Positions 33,349 to 42,189 of a stretch of DNA of 64,000 bases are shown here, one piece after another. The position numbers and the translations under genes were made by a program. Source of the stretch: Shimia sp051201625 (GTDB lineage: Bacteria; Pseudomonadota; Alphaproteobacteria; Rhodobacterales; Rhodobacteraceae); contig NZ_CP179203.1 of NCBI RefSeq assembly GCF_051201625.1, forward strand, positions 1,054,001 to 1,118,000. The letters run 5' to 3'. Position 1 is the first letter of the stretch; each line of letters begins with the position of its first letter. The notes below the pieces were generated by a model. It did no database searches, was not told the origin of the DNA, and worked only from the letters and a program-made list of their open reading frames with translations.

Positions 33349-34332
33349 ATGTCCCAATCAAGATTGTTCCTAGCTGTTGCCAACTTCGGTCTGACAGTAC
33401 CTGTAGTTGGCCGGATTGCGGTATTCGCGCCCCGCACAGGTAATGATCTTTCACTTTTTCAGCCGGAACGATGTGATGTTATCCAGCCCTTTAAACCATG
33501 CTATGATGCTTTTGCCTCTGAGGGCTACCGCAGCGTTCTGCGTGAGGTGGGTCCATATGCCCTTGCGGCCGTCATTCTGCCTCGCGCTAAGGCACTATCG
33601 CGTGATCTTATAGCCCGTGCTGCCGCGGTCTCAACTTGTGTCATTGTGGATGGCCAGAAAACTGATGGTATCGATAGCATTCTGAAAGAAGTTCGAAAGC
33701 GATGCACGGTTCAGCAAGTAGTCTCTAAGGCTCATGGAAAAACTTTTTGGTTTACTGGGGGGTGTTTTTCAGATTGGCGGGCTATCGATCAACAGAAGAT
33801 TGAGGATAAGTATGTTACTCGACCCGGCTTATTTTCAGCCGATGGTATCGATCCCGCTTCAAGGATTCTTATTGAGGCTTTGCCAAAAAATCTCGGAAAG
33901 TCCGTCGTAGATCTTGGTGCGGGTTGGGGATTCTTATCTTATGAGGTTCTTAAGAGAGAGGGAATACAGCGTGTTGATCTAGTTGAGGCCGATCATGACG
34001 CCTTAGATTGCGCGCGTCGAAATATTGAAGATAAACGGGCAGGGTTTTACTGGGCTGACGCAGTACAATGGACCGGAGTTGGGCGGTACGATACAGTCAT
34101 TTCGAACCCGCCATTTCATTCTGGTCGCAAGTCTGAACCGGAACTGGGCATACGTTTTATTGAAGCTGCTGCGAATTTACTTTCACCTAGCGGACATCTG
34201 TGGATGGTGGCAAACCGCCATCTGCCTTATGAAACCGCTTTGCAGGCTGCTTTCGTGCATTTTGAAGAAGTTGCAGGGAATAATAAGTTTAAAGTTCTCC
34301 ACGCACACAGACCGGCTCGAAAACAACCTTGA
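33349..34332 (+). CDS. Class I SAM-dependent methyltransferase, RsmC-like (16S rRNA m2G)
   Basis: A protein of about 327 residues with the two-domain plan of RsmC: a degenerate N-terminal methyltransferase fold, then the active domain with SAM-binding 'VVDLGAGWGFLSYEVLKR' and the N6/N2-methylase motif 'SNPPFHSG' (NPPF). RsmC methylates guanine N2 in 16S rRNA. The start is uncertain: the ATG at 33349 lies after the clpS stop but lacks a good ribosome site, while the frame continues up to 33301 inside clpS. It follows clpS by 26 bases and is probably co-transcribed. Confidence 0.85.
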   Translation: MSQSRLFLAVANFGLTVPVVGRIAVFAPRTGNDLSLFQPERCDVIQPFKPCYDAFASEGYRSVLREVGPYALAAVILPRAKALSRDLIARAAAVSTCVIVDGQKTDGIDSILKEVRKRCTVQQVVSKAHGKTFWFTGGCFSDWRAIDQQKIEDKYVTRPGLFSADGIDPASRILIEALPKNLGKSVVDLGAGWGFLSYEVLKREGIQRVDLVEADHDALDCARRNIEDKRAGFYWADAVQWTGVGRYDTVISNPPFHSGRKSEPELGIRFIEAAANLLSPSGHLWMVANRHLPYETALQAAFVHFEEVAGNNKFKVLHAHRPARKQP

Positions 34333-34379
34333 AACAGCGTATTCTTACTAGAATCATGTCAGCATGATGGGGATCGCTT

Positions 34380-35180
34380 ATGTCTTTTTCAATCGCGGGT
34401 AAGACCGCAGTTATTACAGGTTCAGCAAATGGAATCGGGCTCGCAATTGGGCGGCACTTTGTTGAACACGGCGCTAATGTCATGTTTGCAGATATGGACG
34501 AAAAACGTCTTGTGGAAGAGTTAGGAGCACACTCTGACGAAGGCAATGTTCGTTATTTTGCGGGAGATTTACGGGAAAAACTGACAATCCAGAATCTCAT
34601 TTCTGCAACGATCGATGCATTCGATCAGGTGGATATTTTAGTCAATGGTTGTCGTCAGATCGTGTCGACAGATGCGTTGGACCCAGACGATAACAGTGTT
34701 GAATTGATGTTGCAGCAGAATTTGATGACCGCGCTGCGGCTATCTCAAATGGTTGCAAAGCGAATGATTAAACAAAGTGGTGGACAGGAAGAGGGTCAGG
34801 TAGGGGCGATCGTGAACCTGTCGTCAATTGCAGCTCGTCGAACTCATCCCGATTTGCTTGCCTATTCGGTTTCGACTGCGGCCCTTGATCAAATGACCCG
34901 GTCGCTTGCAGTGGCACTTGCCCCTCACCGGATTCGAGCAAACGCAGTTTCTTTCGGTTCGGTGATGTCGGCTAGCTTGCGGGAAACACTGAAAGAAAAT
35001 CGAGAATATCGTACCGAGATAGAGCATCATACACCGCTTGGGCGAATAGCTTCGCCTGGCGAGCTAGCGGATGCTGTGCAGTATTTGGCCTCTGAGGGGT
35101 CAGGCTTCATGACTGGTCAAATTCTGACACTAGATGGTGGTCGAACCTTGTTGGACCCTGTGACCGCGCCCGCGCACTAG
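34380..35180 (+). CDS. Atypical short-chain dehydrogenase/reductase family protein
   Basis: A 266-residue SDR-fold protein. The nucleotide-binding motif is intact ('ITGSANGIGLAIG'), as are the serine strand ('IVNLSSIAARR') and the C-terminal 'MTGQILTLDGGRTL'. Two catalytic elements are altered: the NNAG motif reads 'VNGCRQIVS' and the YxxxK active site reads 'YSVST', so the catalytic lysine is threonine. The protein may still bind NAD(P) but is unlikely to be an ordinary SDR oxidoreductase. It lies between the methyltransferase and hemF, 48 and 59 bases away, all in one direction. Confidence 0.87.
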   Translation: MSFSIAGKTAVITGSANGIGLAIGRHFVEHGANVMFADMDEKRLVEELGAHSDEGNVRYFAGDLREKLTIQNLISATIDAFDQVDILVNGCRQIVSTDALDPDDNSVELMLQQNLMTALRLSQMVAKRMIKQSGGQEEGQVGAIVNLSSIAARRTHPDLLAYSVSTAALDQMTRSLAVALAPHRIRANAVSFGSVMSASLRETLKENREYRTEIEHHTPLGRIASPGELADAVQYLASEGSGFMTGQILTLDGGRTLLDPVTAPAH

Positions 35181-35239
35181 ACTTGCATATTTTGAAAAAC
35201 CACACACTGTGACTTTCAACCGAAATTTTTGGAGGATGT

Positions 35240-36133
35240 ATGGCGGAGCAGATGGATAGCCAGAAAGAACAGGCAAGCCGTTGGTTCAGGAACTTGCGCG
35301 ACCAGATCGTGGAGGCATTTGAGGGCCTTGAGGACAGCCATGTGGAGGGACCTTTTTCTGATAAAACTTCGGGGCGCTTTGAGGTTAGCGAAACGCGACG
35401 TGACAGTGCTGACGGTTCTGATGCCGGGGGCGGGGTGATGTCTGTGATGCGCGGAGGCCGCGTTTTTGAGAAAGTTGGCGTGAATATTTCAAGTGTTTAC
35501 GGCGAACTGGGTGAGAGGGCACAGGCGGCTATGGCCGCTCGTAAAGGTATTCCCGGGATGGCAGAGGATCCGCGGTTTTGGGCTTCGGGGATTAGCCTTG
35601 TGGCCCATATGCAAAACCCGCATTGTCCGGCTGTCCACATGAACACTCGCATGTTCTGGACACCACACGCGTGGTGGTTCGGGGGAGGATCTGATCTGAA
35701 CCCCTGTCTCGAATATGCAGAAGATACTGCGCATTTTCACAAAGTACAGAAAACGCATTGTGATCGCCATGGCGATGACCATTACCCAAGACTCAAGGCG
35801 TGGGCTGATGAATATTTTTTTGTACCACATCGTAATCGTGCTCGTGGCGTGGGTGGAATTTTTCTGGATGATTTTAATACAGGTAATTGGGACGCAGATT
35901 TTGCCTTTATTAGGGACATTGGCCAAGCGTTCTTGCCGGCGTATTTACCACTTGTGGAAGCGCGGAGAAACCAAACGTTTGACGACGCTGAGAAAGATGC
36001 ACAATTGGTTCATCGTGGCCTTTATGCCGAGTACAATCTTGTTTACGATCGAGGCACCAAATTTGGACTGGAAACCGGACATGATGCCAACGCAGTGCTT
36101 ATGAGCCTACCGCCTCTGGCTAAGTGGATTTAA
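35240..36133 (+). CDS. hemF: Oxygen-dependent coproporphyrinogen III oxidase
   Basis: A 297-residue cofactor-free oxidase that turns coproporphyrinogen III into protoporphyrinogen IX with molecular oxygen. Recognisable segments: 'GGRVFEKVGVNISSVYGEL', 'HMNTRMFW' (with conserved His and Asn), 'WWFGGGSDLNPCL', 'GVGGIFLDDFNTGNW' and near the C-terminus 'EYNLVYDRGTKFGLETG'. All are canonical. The ATG at 35240 has GGAGG 5 bases upstream. With hemN at 18.8 kb the cell has both oxygen-dependent and oxygen-independent versions of this step. It converges with hemC. Confidence 0.97.
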   Translation: MAEQMDSQKEQASRWFRNLRDQIVEAFEGLEDSHVEGPFSDKTSGRFEVSETRRDSADGSDAGGGVMSVMRGGRVFEKVGVNISSVYGELGERAQAAMAARKGIPGMAEDPRFWASGISLVAHMQNPHCPAVHMNTRMFWTPHAWWFGGGSDLNPCLEYAEDTAHFHKVQKTHCDRHGDDHYPRLKAWADEYFFVPHRNRARGVGGIFLDDFNTGNWDADFAFIRDIGQAFLPAYLPLVEARRNQTFDDAEKDAQLVHRGLYAEYNLVYDRGTKFGLETGHDANAVLMSLPPLAKWI

Positions 36134-36255
36134 ATTTATATCAACACAGGAATTCTATTGCTGCCTCTTTAATATTGCCCGAGCTCCATGTCACTCAAGG
36201 TTGACATACTATCTAGGCAGCATTTTCTAAACTCACATCGGGATTAGTGCATCCG

Positions 36256-37215
36256 TTAAGAGCGCCATGAAAAGAAATCAGGGCCCGCTTGATTTAATAG
36301 ATGCATGGCCATTTCGCGCCCAAGTTCGGCACCATCTTCAATAGGAGCGGTCTTGTCGTCGTTAATGCGCTCAGATCCATCGGGCCGAAGAACCTCTCCA
36401 CGCAGCCTCATTTTAGATCCGTCAAGTTCGCATAAGCCAGCAATTGGCGTTTCACAAGATCCATCCAGCGCGCCCAAAAATGCGCGTTCTGCTGCTAGCA
36501 TGCTACCGGTCGACGTGTCGTGGATCGCAGCTAGCAAGTCTGCTGTATCAAAATCTGACAGACGCCGTTCGATACCAATTGCTCCTTGGGCAACGGCCGG
36601 CAACATGTCTTCAGCGGAAATGGCAGACGCAGCAACATGCGACATTCCGAGCCGATTTAAACCAGCCATAGCCAGAAACGTGCAGTCTGCAACACCATTG
36701 GACAACTTTTTAAGTCTGGTTTGAACGTTGCCCCGAAATTCCACGACCTCGAGGTCTGGGCGGAAATTTAAGAGTTGTGCCCGCCGACGCAGGGATGAGG
36801 TCCCAACCACGGCGCTGCTTGGCAATTCGGACAAGTCATTAATGTTTGGCGAGACAAATGCATCACGCGTGTCCTCACGCGGTAAAAAGGTGTCCAGCAA
36901 GAGACCTGCGGGTTGATCTACTGGCATGTCTTTCATTGAATGCACTGCAATATCGATGGCGCCGCTTAGTAGGTCTTCCTCTATTTCTTTAGTGAACAGC
37001 CCTTTACCACCAATCTCTTTCAGAGGGCGATCCTTGGCGATCAGTCCAGCGTCGTCACCAGTTGTCTTGATGATTACAATATCAAAGGCTGTGTCAGGAA
37101 GATTGAAAGCGTTCATCAGCCTTTGACGGGTCTCATAGGCCTGAGCCAATGCGAGTGGTGAGCCGCGCGTACCAATCTTAAGGGGCGAGTCGGGTGATGG
37201 AAGGTTCTGTGTCAT
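36256..37215 (-). CDS. hemC: Hydroxymethylbilane synthase (porphobilinogen deaminase)
   Basis: A 319-residue enzyme that joins four porphobilinogen units into hydroxymethylbilane. Domain 1 starts 'LKIGTRGSPLALAQAYETR'; the substrate and cofactor arginines are in 'VVGTSSLRRRAQLL'; the dipyrromethane cofactor is attached to the cysteine of 'LDGSCETPIAG'. 'HSMKDMPVDQP' is also conserved. Length is normal. It converges with hemF and there is no hem gene beside its start, although hemE is often divergent from hemC in related genomes. Confidence 0.97.
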   Translation of the reverse strand: MTQNLPSPDSPLKIGTRGSPLALAQAYETRQRLMNAFNLPDTAFDIVIIKTTGDDAGLIAKDRPLKEIGGKGLFTKEIEEDLLSGAIDIAVHSMKDMPVDQPAGLLLDTFLPREDTRDAFVSPNINDLSELPSSAVVGTSSLRRRAQLLNFRPDLEVVEFRGNVQTRLKKLSNGVADCTFLAMAGLNRLGMSHVAASAISAEDMLPAVAQGAIGIERRLSDFDTADLLAAIHDTSTGSMLAAERAFLGALDGSCETPIAGLCELDGSKMRLRGEVLRPDGSERINDDKTAPIEDGAELGREMAMHLLNQAGPDFFSWRS

Positions 37216-37625
37216 CTTCTTGGTTTATTCCTGGTGATGAGGCCTGACAAGCGCAGAAGGGGTTGTAGGTTGATCTTAAAGTATAACCAAGCGCCTCAAA
37301 TTGCCCACAGAATTGGCCAGTTTTAATTGGCGTGAAATGGCATAGTTTTAAAAGATGGCGGCCCAAAAAATTTTCACGCTTAGGCAACGCGCCGATGCCC
37401 TAAGGATTGCGTTTTAAAAGCAAAGAAACTTCCGGGTATCGGCCGACAAAATCCTTTTCACGTCACCGAGTTGGACGATACGTTGGCTGGCTTCTGATGA
37501 GGCATCATTCTCGTACAATTGATCCACTTTTGTAATGTTAAAAACTGTTCAAAACTGGATTCTTAACAACTCATGTGTGGCTTCGTTTGAGCAGTTCTTC
37601 AAACATGGCCTGTCATGCCATTCTT
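37216..37625. other. Intergenic stretch without a supported gene
   Basis: About 410 bases upstream of hemC and beyond the end of the racemase gene. No frame in it looks like a protein. A short imperfect hairpin, CTTAGGCA with TGCCCTAAG around 37379-37404, is followed by GATTGCGTTTT; it is not a convincing terminator. The hemC promoter should lie here. Confidence 0.5.
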
Positions 37626-38723
37626 TTAAGTATGTCCCGGTTTCCCCTGCGTTAATTCCGATCGAATTTCGTCGTTGTGTTCCCCCCGGCGTGGTGCGCA
37701 TTTCGATGTGGGGATGGTGCCGCGAAAGCGAGGGGCAGGGGCGGCTTGTAATACGCCTCCAGGAGCCTGCCAAACGCGCCGCTCAATCATGTGGGGGCTT
37801 TGTGAGGACTCTTCGGGCGATAGAACCGCTGCAACGCAGCCGTCGGTGTCTGCGAAAAGTTTGTCCCAATGAAAACGTGTCTTAGATAGGAATAAACTGG
37901 ATAACCGGGCAGTCAACTTTGGCCAAAGAGCCTTGTCCATCTGTCGTTGAAATTCCAGATCATTTGTAAGCTCCATGCGTTCTAAGAAGATACTGTAAAA
38001 CTTTGGCTCAAGACATTGGACGCTAATGTAGCCGTCATCAGCACATAGATATGTACGGCTCCAATGAGGTCCGTCGAGCAAGCTGTTGCCGCGGCACGCG
38101 GACAAACCGCCAGATTGGCGAATTGCCATAAGCAAATTCATCATATGCGCTGAACCATCTACGATTGCAGCATCGACTACCGTACCTTGGCCGGTAGATC
38201 TGGCTGCAAGGAGTCCAGACAATATACCAATCACAAGGTATAGTGCACCGCCACCGATATCACCGACCAACGTAGCAGGTGTGATGGGAGGAGTACCAGG
38301 TTCTGAAGCATAGAAAAGCGCACTCGATTGTGCGATATAATTGAGGTCGTGGCCCGCCATTTTTGCCCGTGGTCCCGATTGGCCCCAGCCTGTCATGCGT
38401 CCGTAGACCAGCTTGGGGTTATCGGCGTGACAATCTATCGGCCCCAGTCCAAGCCGCTCCATAACGCCAGGTCTAAAACCCTCAATTAGAGCGTCGGCCG
38501 AGGCGATCAATAGTCTTGCGGTTTTGAGATCAATCTCATCCTTAAGATCAAGAGTAATCGATCGTTTGCCACGATCAAGTACTGAGCTATCAGGTGTTTC
38601 TGCAGTGGCCTCCCTTTTGCGGTGAATTGTGATCACGTCGGCGCCAAGGTCGGCCAATGTCATTGCCGCGAATGGACCTGGGCCCAGACCCTCAAATTCG
38701 ATAACTTTGACGCCGCTTAGCAT
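37626..38723 (-). CDS. CaiB/BaiF family protein, alpha-methylacyl-CoA racemase-like
   Basis: A 365-residue CaiB/BaiF-fold protein. It fits the racemase branch (AMACR/MCR) rather than the CoA-transferase branch: 'GRMTGWGQSGPRAKMAGHD' carries His125 and Asp126, 'LVGDIGGG' carries Asp155, and 'VQCLEPKFY' carries Glu239, at nearly the positions of His126, Asp156 and Glu241 of Mycobacterium MCR. That enzyme interconverts (2R)- and (2S)-methylacyl-CoA so that branched chains can enter beta-oxidation. The ATG at 38723 follows GGAGG. It is the last gene of the five-gene operon. C-terminal 'APAPRFRGT' and 'PRRGEHNDEI' are normal for the family. Confidence 0.88.
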   Translation of the reverse strand: MLSGVKVIEFEGLGPGPFAAMTLADLGADVITIHRKREATAETPDSSVLDRGKRSITLDLKDEIDLKTARLLIASADALIEGFRPGVMERLGLGPIDCHADNPKLVYGRMTGWGQSGPRAKMAGHDLNYIAQSSALFYASEPGTPPITPATLVGDIGGGALYLVIGILSGLLAARSTGQGTVVDAAIVDGSAHMMNLLMAIRQSGGLSACRGNSLLDGPHWSRTYLCADDGYISVQCLEPKFYSIFLERMELTNDLEFQRQMDKALWPKLTARLSSLFLSKTRFHWDKLFADTDGCVAAVLSPEESSQSPHMIERRVWQAPGGVLQAAPAPRFRGTIPTSKCAPRRGEHNDEIRSELTQGKPGHT

Positions 38724-38830
38724 TATTTTGCCTCCGTCAAGATGGTTAAGCGCCGCAAACACCCGCGAGACGTATAGTACCAACTACGCATCTGCACTAA
38801 TTCCCCTGTAATGGGTTGAAGCAAATATGA

Positions 38831-39979
38831 TCAATCTCTGTCTAGAGAGCGTGCGATCAATTCTTTCATTATTTCGTTCGTACCACCGTAAATCTTTTGT
38901 ACGCGGGCGTCGGTATAAAGTTCTGAAATTGGGTATTCAGACATGTACCCGTATCCACCAAAAAGCTGCAGACATTCATCGATTATGTCGCACTGAGTCT
39001 GGGTGCTCCACCATTTGGCCATGGCAGCTTTTTCAGCAGTGAGTTGTCCCGTCTCAAGCTCCGCAAGGCATTGATCCATGAAGGCAGCGAGTATTTCAAT
39101 TTTGGTGGCTGCTTCGGCAAGCTTGAACCGAGTATTCTGAAAATCCATTACCCGTTTGCCAAATGCTTTTCGTTCACGCACATATTTCAGTGTCAGTTCT
39201 AAAGCACACTCGGCGGCTCCAAGAGCGGAAAACCCAATGATCAGACGCTCCCACGGAAGCTGCTTCATTAGTTGATAGAAGCCCTGACCCTCTTCGCTGC
39301 CAAGCAGATTTGTCAGTGGAACACGTACGTCCGTGAAATTAAGTTCTGCGGTATCGTTCCGCTTCATACCCATTTTTTTGAGACGGCGACCAACTGAGTA
39401 GCCACGAAGATTTTCAGTTTCCACGATGATCAAAGAAACTCCGCGTCCCTTTGCAGAGGGATCGGTCTTGGCTACAAGCAGTAGAAGGTCGGCGCTGCCA
39501 CCGTTCGTTATAAAGGTTTTGGAGCCGTTGATCAGATATTCGTTGCCGTCTCTGATAGCGGAGGTTTTGATAGCCTGTAGATCGGATCCTGCTTCTGGTT
39601 CTGACATGGCGATGGCGGCAATTTTGGAGCCGTTTGCCAGATCTGGTAACCAGCGCGCCTTTTGATCCTCCGTCCCGAATGCGGTGAGGTAGTGGGCTGC
39701 AATATTGTGCACAGCAAACCCCCAACCGCTGTCGCCGGCCCTCGCCTGTTCTAGTAGGGTAACTGCGTCAAAATGCCGGCTTAGGCCAAGCCCCCCATTT
39801 TCTTCCGGGAAAGTAGCACCTAGGATACCAAGCTCGCCAGCTCTGCTCCAAACGGTTTTGGGGACGACTCCGGTATTGTTCCAAGCGTCCTTGTTTGGGG
39901 TGATTTCCTCAGAAAAAAAGCGACTTACGGTTTCCGCGAATGCGCGATGCTCCTCGTGCATCCAAAGATGGTTCGGCAT
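38831..39979 (-). CDS. Acyl-CoA dehydrogenase (long-chain type)
   Basis: A 382-residue flavoprotein that makes the first, alpha-beta desaturating step of beta-oxidation and passes electrons to ETF. Segments: 'IAAIAMSEPEAGSDLQAIKT' (FAD/substrate), 'YLINGSKTFITNGGSADLLL', and C-terminal 'KIYGGTNEIMKELIARSLD'. The tail has Gly where medium-chain enzymes have the catalytic Glu (YEGT), so the base is probably the Glu of 'QLPWERLII', as in the long-chain/isovaleryl type. It lies 10 bases downstream of the MaoC gene and 107 bases before the racemase gene. Confidence 0.93.
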   Translation of the reverse strand: MPNHLWMHEEHRAFAETVSRFFSEEITPNKDAWNNTGVVPKTVWSRAGELGILGATFPEENGGLGLSRHFDAVTLLEQARAGDSGWGFAVHNIAAHYLTAFGTEDQKARWLPDLANGSKIAAIAMSEPEAGSDLQAIKTSAIRDGNEYLINGSKTFITNGGSADLLLLVAKTDPSAKGRGVSLIIVETENLRGYSVGRRLKKMGMKRNDTAELNFTDVRVPLTNLLGSEEGQGFYQLMKQLPWERLIIGFSALGAAECALELTLKYVRERKAFGKRVMDFQNTRFKLAEAATKIEILAAFMDQCLAELETGQLTAEKAAMAKWWSTQTQCDIIDECLQLFGGYGYMSEYPISELYTDARVQKIYGGTNEIMKELIARSLDRD

Positions 39980-39989
39980 AGTATTCTCC

Positions 39990-40406
39990 TTACGGGACGC
40001 GAATGAGTGCGCTTCCCTTCAACGTTTCCGTGCCATCCTCGATGCTGGCAGAAAGTCGGACACGCAACAATAACGCTGCGTCTTTGGTAAAACGTTCGGT
40101 GATTGTACCCTGACAAGTCAAAGTGGCGCCAACTGGCGTCATGGCAGTGAATCTAGAGGAAAGATTTATCAGGTTGGCGGTACCGGCCCAGTTGGACACA
40201 AGGCGGCCAAATTGTGCCATCGACAGCATGCCATGAACGATGACATCGTCCAAACCAATTTTTGTTGCATAATCTGAGTCAATATGAATTGGGTTGTGGT
40301 CACCAGATGCCCCCGCATAAAGTGCGAGCGTACTTCGTGTTATTGGACCAAAGCTTAGGTGTGGTAGCTCGTCTCCAACCATGGCTGTTTGAGGAGTGCA
40401 ACTCAT
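39990..40406 (-). CDS. MaoC family (R)-enoyl-CoA hydratase, hot-dog fold (C-terminal type)
   Basis: A 138-residue hot-dog protein. The hydratase-2 motif is 'YAGASGDHNPIHIDSDYA' with the catalytic Asp and His, followed by 'VIVHGMLSMAQFGRLV'. It should hydrate a trans-2-enoyl-CoA to the (R)-3-hydroxyacyl-CoA, probably as a heterodimer with the preceding MaoC-like protein, whose stop its start overlaps by four bases. The pairing of one active and one degenerate hot-dog unit is the pattern known from ChsH1-ChsH2-type steroid hydratases. Confidence 0.9.
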   Translation of the reverse strand: MSCTPQTAMVGDELPHLSFGPITRSTLALYAGASGDHNPIHIDSDYATKIGLDDVIVHGMLSMAQFGRLVSNWAGTANLINLSSRFTAMTPVGATLTCQGTITERFTKDAALLLRVRLSASIEDGTETLKGSALIRVP

Positions 40407-40891
40407 GGTAAAGCACTCCGATCGAGTTGATGTATGATGTCACGAGATATTTCAACAAGCAGGCCCCGTTCTGGATGTTTGATTTTTTGAGAAATGTTGG
40501 CGATCTCTAGCTTACCACCTTTTACATCGCTGAAGCCCTTAATTTCTGTTGTCACAGTGACTTGATCACCAGCGAAAAAAGAGCTGTGGTAATCATAACT
40601 TTCCATACCGTGAAGGACATGACGGTAGTCAGCATTGATTAGATCAAGTGTGCTAGTGAGACCATGGCCTTGGCGTCGTGCGGCATGGTCGGCTTGCGAT
40701 CCGACGACCGCTGCATAAGTCGGAGGCGCTAGTATGTCTGGATACCCGGCAGCACGGGCAGAAAGTATGTCAAAATGCACAGGATTAGTTTCGCCGATTG
40801 TTTCTGCAAAAAAAATTAATGCCCCGCGTTCCAGCGTTACTGCAATTGGAACACTGACGTGTCCTGTCACATTTCGATTAAACACGCCCAT
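40403..40891 (-). CDS. MaoC-like FAS1-type dehydratase subunit (N-terminal type)
   Basis: A 162-residue hot-dog protein of the FAS1_DH/MaoC N-terminal family. 'FAETIGETNPVHFDILSA' aligns with the hydratase motif but lacks the usual Asp, having Glu and Thr around it; 'DILAPPTYAAVVG' follows. It is likely the structural or acyl-binding half of a heteromeric hydratase with the next gene. It begins 2 bases after the thiolase stop and overlaps the next MaoC start, so the three are translationally coupled. Confidence 0.87.
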   Translation of the reverse strand: MGVFNRNVTGHVSVPIAVTLERGALIFFAETIGETNPVHFDILSARAAGYPDILAPPTYAAVVGSQADHAARRQGHGLTSTLDLINADYRHVLHGMESYDYHSSFFAGDQVTVTTEIKGFSDVKGGKLEIANISQKIKHPERGLLVEISRDIIHQLDRSALP

Positions 40892-40893
40892 GT

Positions 40894-42078
40894 TCAGCCC
40901 GCCTGATACAAAGTGACGACGCAGGCCCCACCGAGCCCGAGATTGTGCTGAAGTGCAAGTCTTGCACCCTCCACTTGTCTCGCCTCGGCCGTGCCACGAA
41001 GTTGCTGCGTCAATTCATAGCACTGTGCAAGCCCGGTTGCACCTAATGGATGGCCCTTGGACAGTAAGCCTCCCGAGGGGTTGGTCACGTATTTGCCTCC
41101 GTAAGTGTTGTCACCTTCGGCAATGAATTTTTGAGCTCCACCTGCCGGGCATAGGCCAAGAGCTTCATAAGAAATAAGTTCATTTTGTGCGAAACAATCG
41201 TGCAATTCGACGACGTCTACCTCGTCAACCCCAATGCCAGCCATGTCACAAACCTGTTCACAAGCGGCTTTGGACATGTCAAAGCCGGCAAGTTGCATCA
41301 TGTCGTGCGCGGTGAATGTAGAGGGGTAGTCTGTCGTCATCGCTTGGGCCTTTAAAAGAACCGCTTCTGAAAGGTTGTTTTTCTGGGCAAAGTTTTTAGA
41401 GCACAGGATGGCCGCCGCACCACCGCAAGTTGGTGGACACGCCATCAGGCGCGTCATAACACCATTCCAAAGAGAGGGGGCTCGCAGCACTTCGTCTTCA
41501 GTCAATTCTTTGTTTAGCAGTGCAAGTGAGTTGCGCGACGCATGGCGGCTCGCCTTCACGCGAATTTTGGCAAAGTCACTCAATGTTGTGCCATATTTCT
41601 CCATGTGAGATTTGCCGGCGCCACCAAAATAGCGCATTGCAAGTGGAACTTGAGGATTGCCCACCAGCGCATCTGTTTCAGCATCGAAATCATCAAAAGG
41701 TGTAGGCCGATCGTGCCAATGGCTGCCAAGAGGGCCGGATTGCATCTGTTCGAAGCCAACGGCTAGAACACAGTCAGCTATACCGTACTCAATAGCTTGT
41801 CGGGCGAGAAAAAGTGCGGAAGAACCGGTGGAGCAATTGTTGTTTACATTTACAATTGGAATACCGGTCATGCCGACGTGATAAAGTGCCTTTTGACCTG
41901 AAGTGCTGTCGCCATAAACAAAACCTGCATAAGCTTGCTCGACATTGTGATAGGACAATCCGGCGTCTTTAAGAGCATTTCGGATGGCCGCCGCGCCCAT
42001 TTGGTCATACGTATCAGACGCTCCCGGTTTGGAAAACTTGATCATGCCGACACCGGCGACGATTACTTTTTGTGGCAT
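40894..42078 (-). CDS. SCPx-type thiolase / acetyl-CoA acetyltransferase
   Basis: A 394-residue thiolase of the sterol carrier protein x branch. The nucleophile is the Cys in 'VNNNCSTGSSALFLA'; 'VVELHDCFAQNELISYEALG' and 'NPSGGLLSKGHPLGATGLAQ' (active-site His) are highly like animal SCPx; the terminal 'LQHNLGLGGACVVTLY' holds the second cysteine. SCPx thiolases cleave 2-methyl-3-oxoacyl-CoA and bile-acid-type side chains. No SCP2 domain or DUF35 partner is present. It leads the operon thiolase-maoC-maoC-acyl-CoA dehydrogenase-racemase, which supports branched-chain or sterol side-chain breakdown. Confidence 0.92.
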   Translation of the reverse strand: MPQKVIVAGVGMIKFSKPGASDTYDQMGAAAIRNALKDAGLSYHNVEQAYAGFVYGDSTSGQKALYHVGMTGIPIVNVNNNCSTGSSALFLARQAIEYGIADCVLAVGFEQMQSGPLGSHWHDRPTPFDDFDAETDALVGNPQVPLAMRYFGGAGKSHMEKYGTTLSDFAKIRVKASRHASRNSLALLNKELTEDEVLRAPSLWNGVMTRLMACPPTCGGAAAILCSKNFAQKNNLSEAVLLKAQAMTTDYPSTFTAHDMMQLAGFDMSKAACEQVCDMAGIGVDEVDVVELHDCFAQNELISYEALGLCPAGGAQKFIAEGDNTYGGKYVTNPSGGLLSKGHPLGATGLAQCYELTQQLRGTAEARQVEGARLALQHNLGLGGACVVTLYQAG

Positions 42079-42189
42079 TGGCGACCCTCTGGATTCTCCA
42101 GACGAGGTTATTATTAGCGCTTGTGCCGCTGCAAGAAATTCTTTCCTGAGCTTGTTGGTATTCGATCTTTGTGCTGGTGGTCAGATGCA

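Noticed and set aside
36305..37126. Several plus-strand frames of 60-139 residues opposite hemC
   Set aside because: They are serine- and proline-rich shadows of the clear hemC gene on the other strand.
37535..37885. 116-residue plus-strand frame overlapping the end of the racemase gene
   Set aside because: Mostly antisense to a well-supported gene and with no recognisable features.
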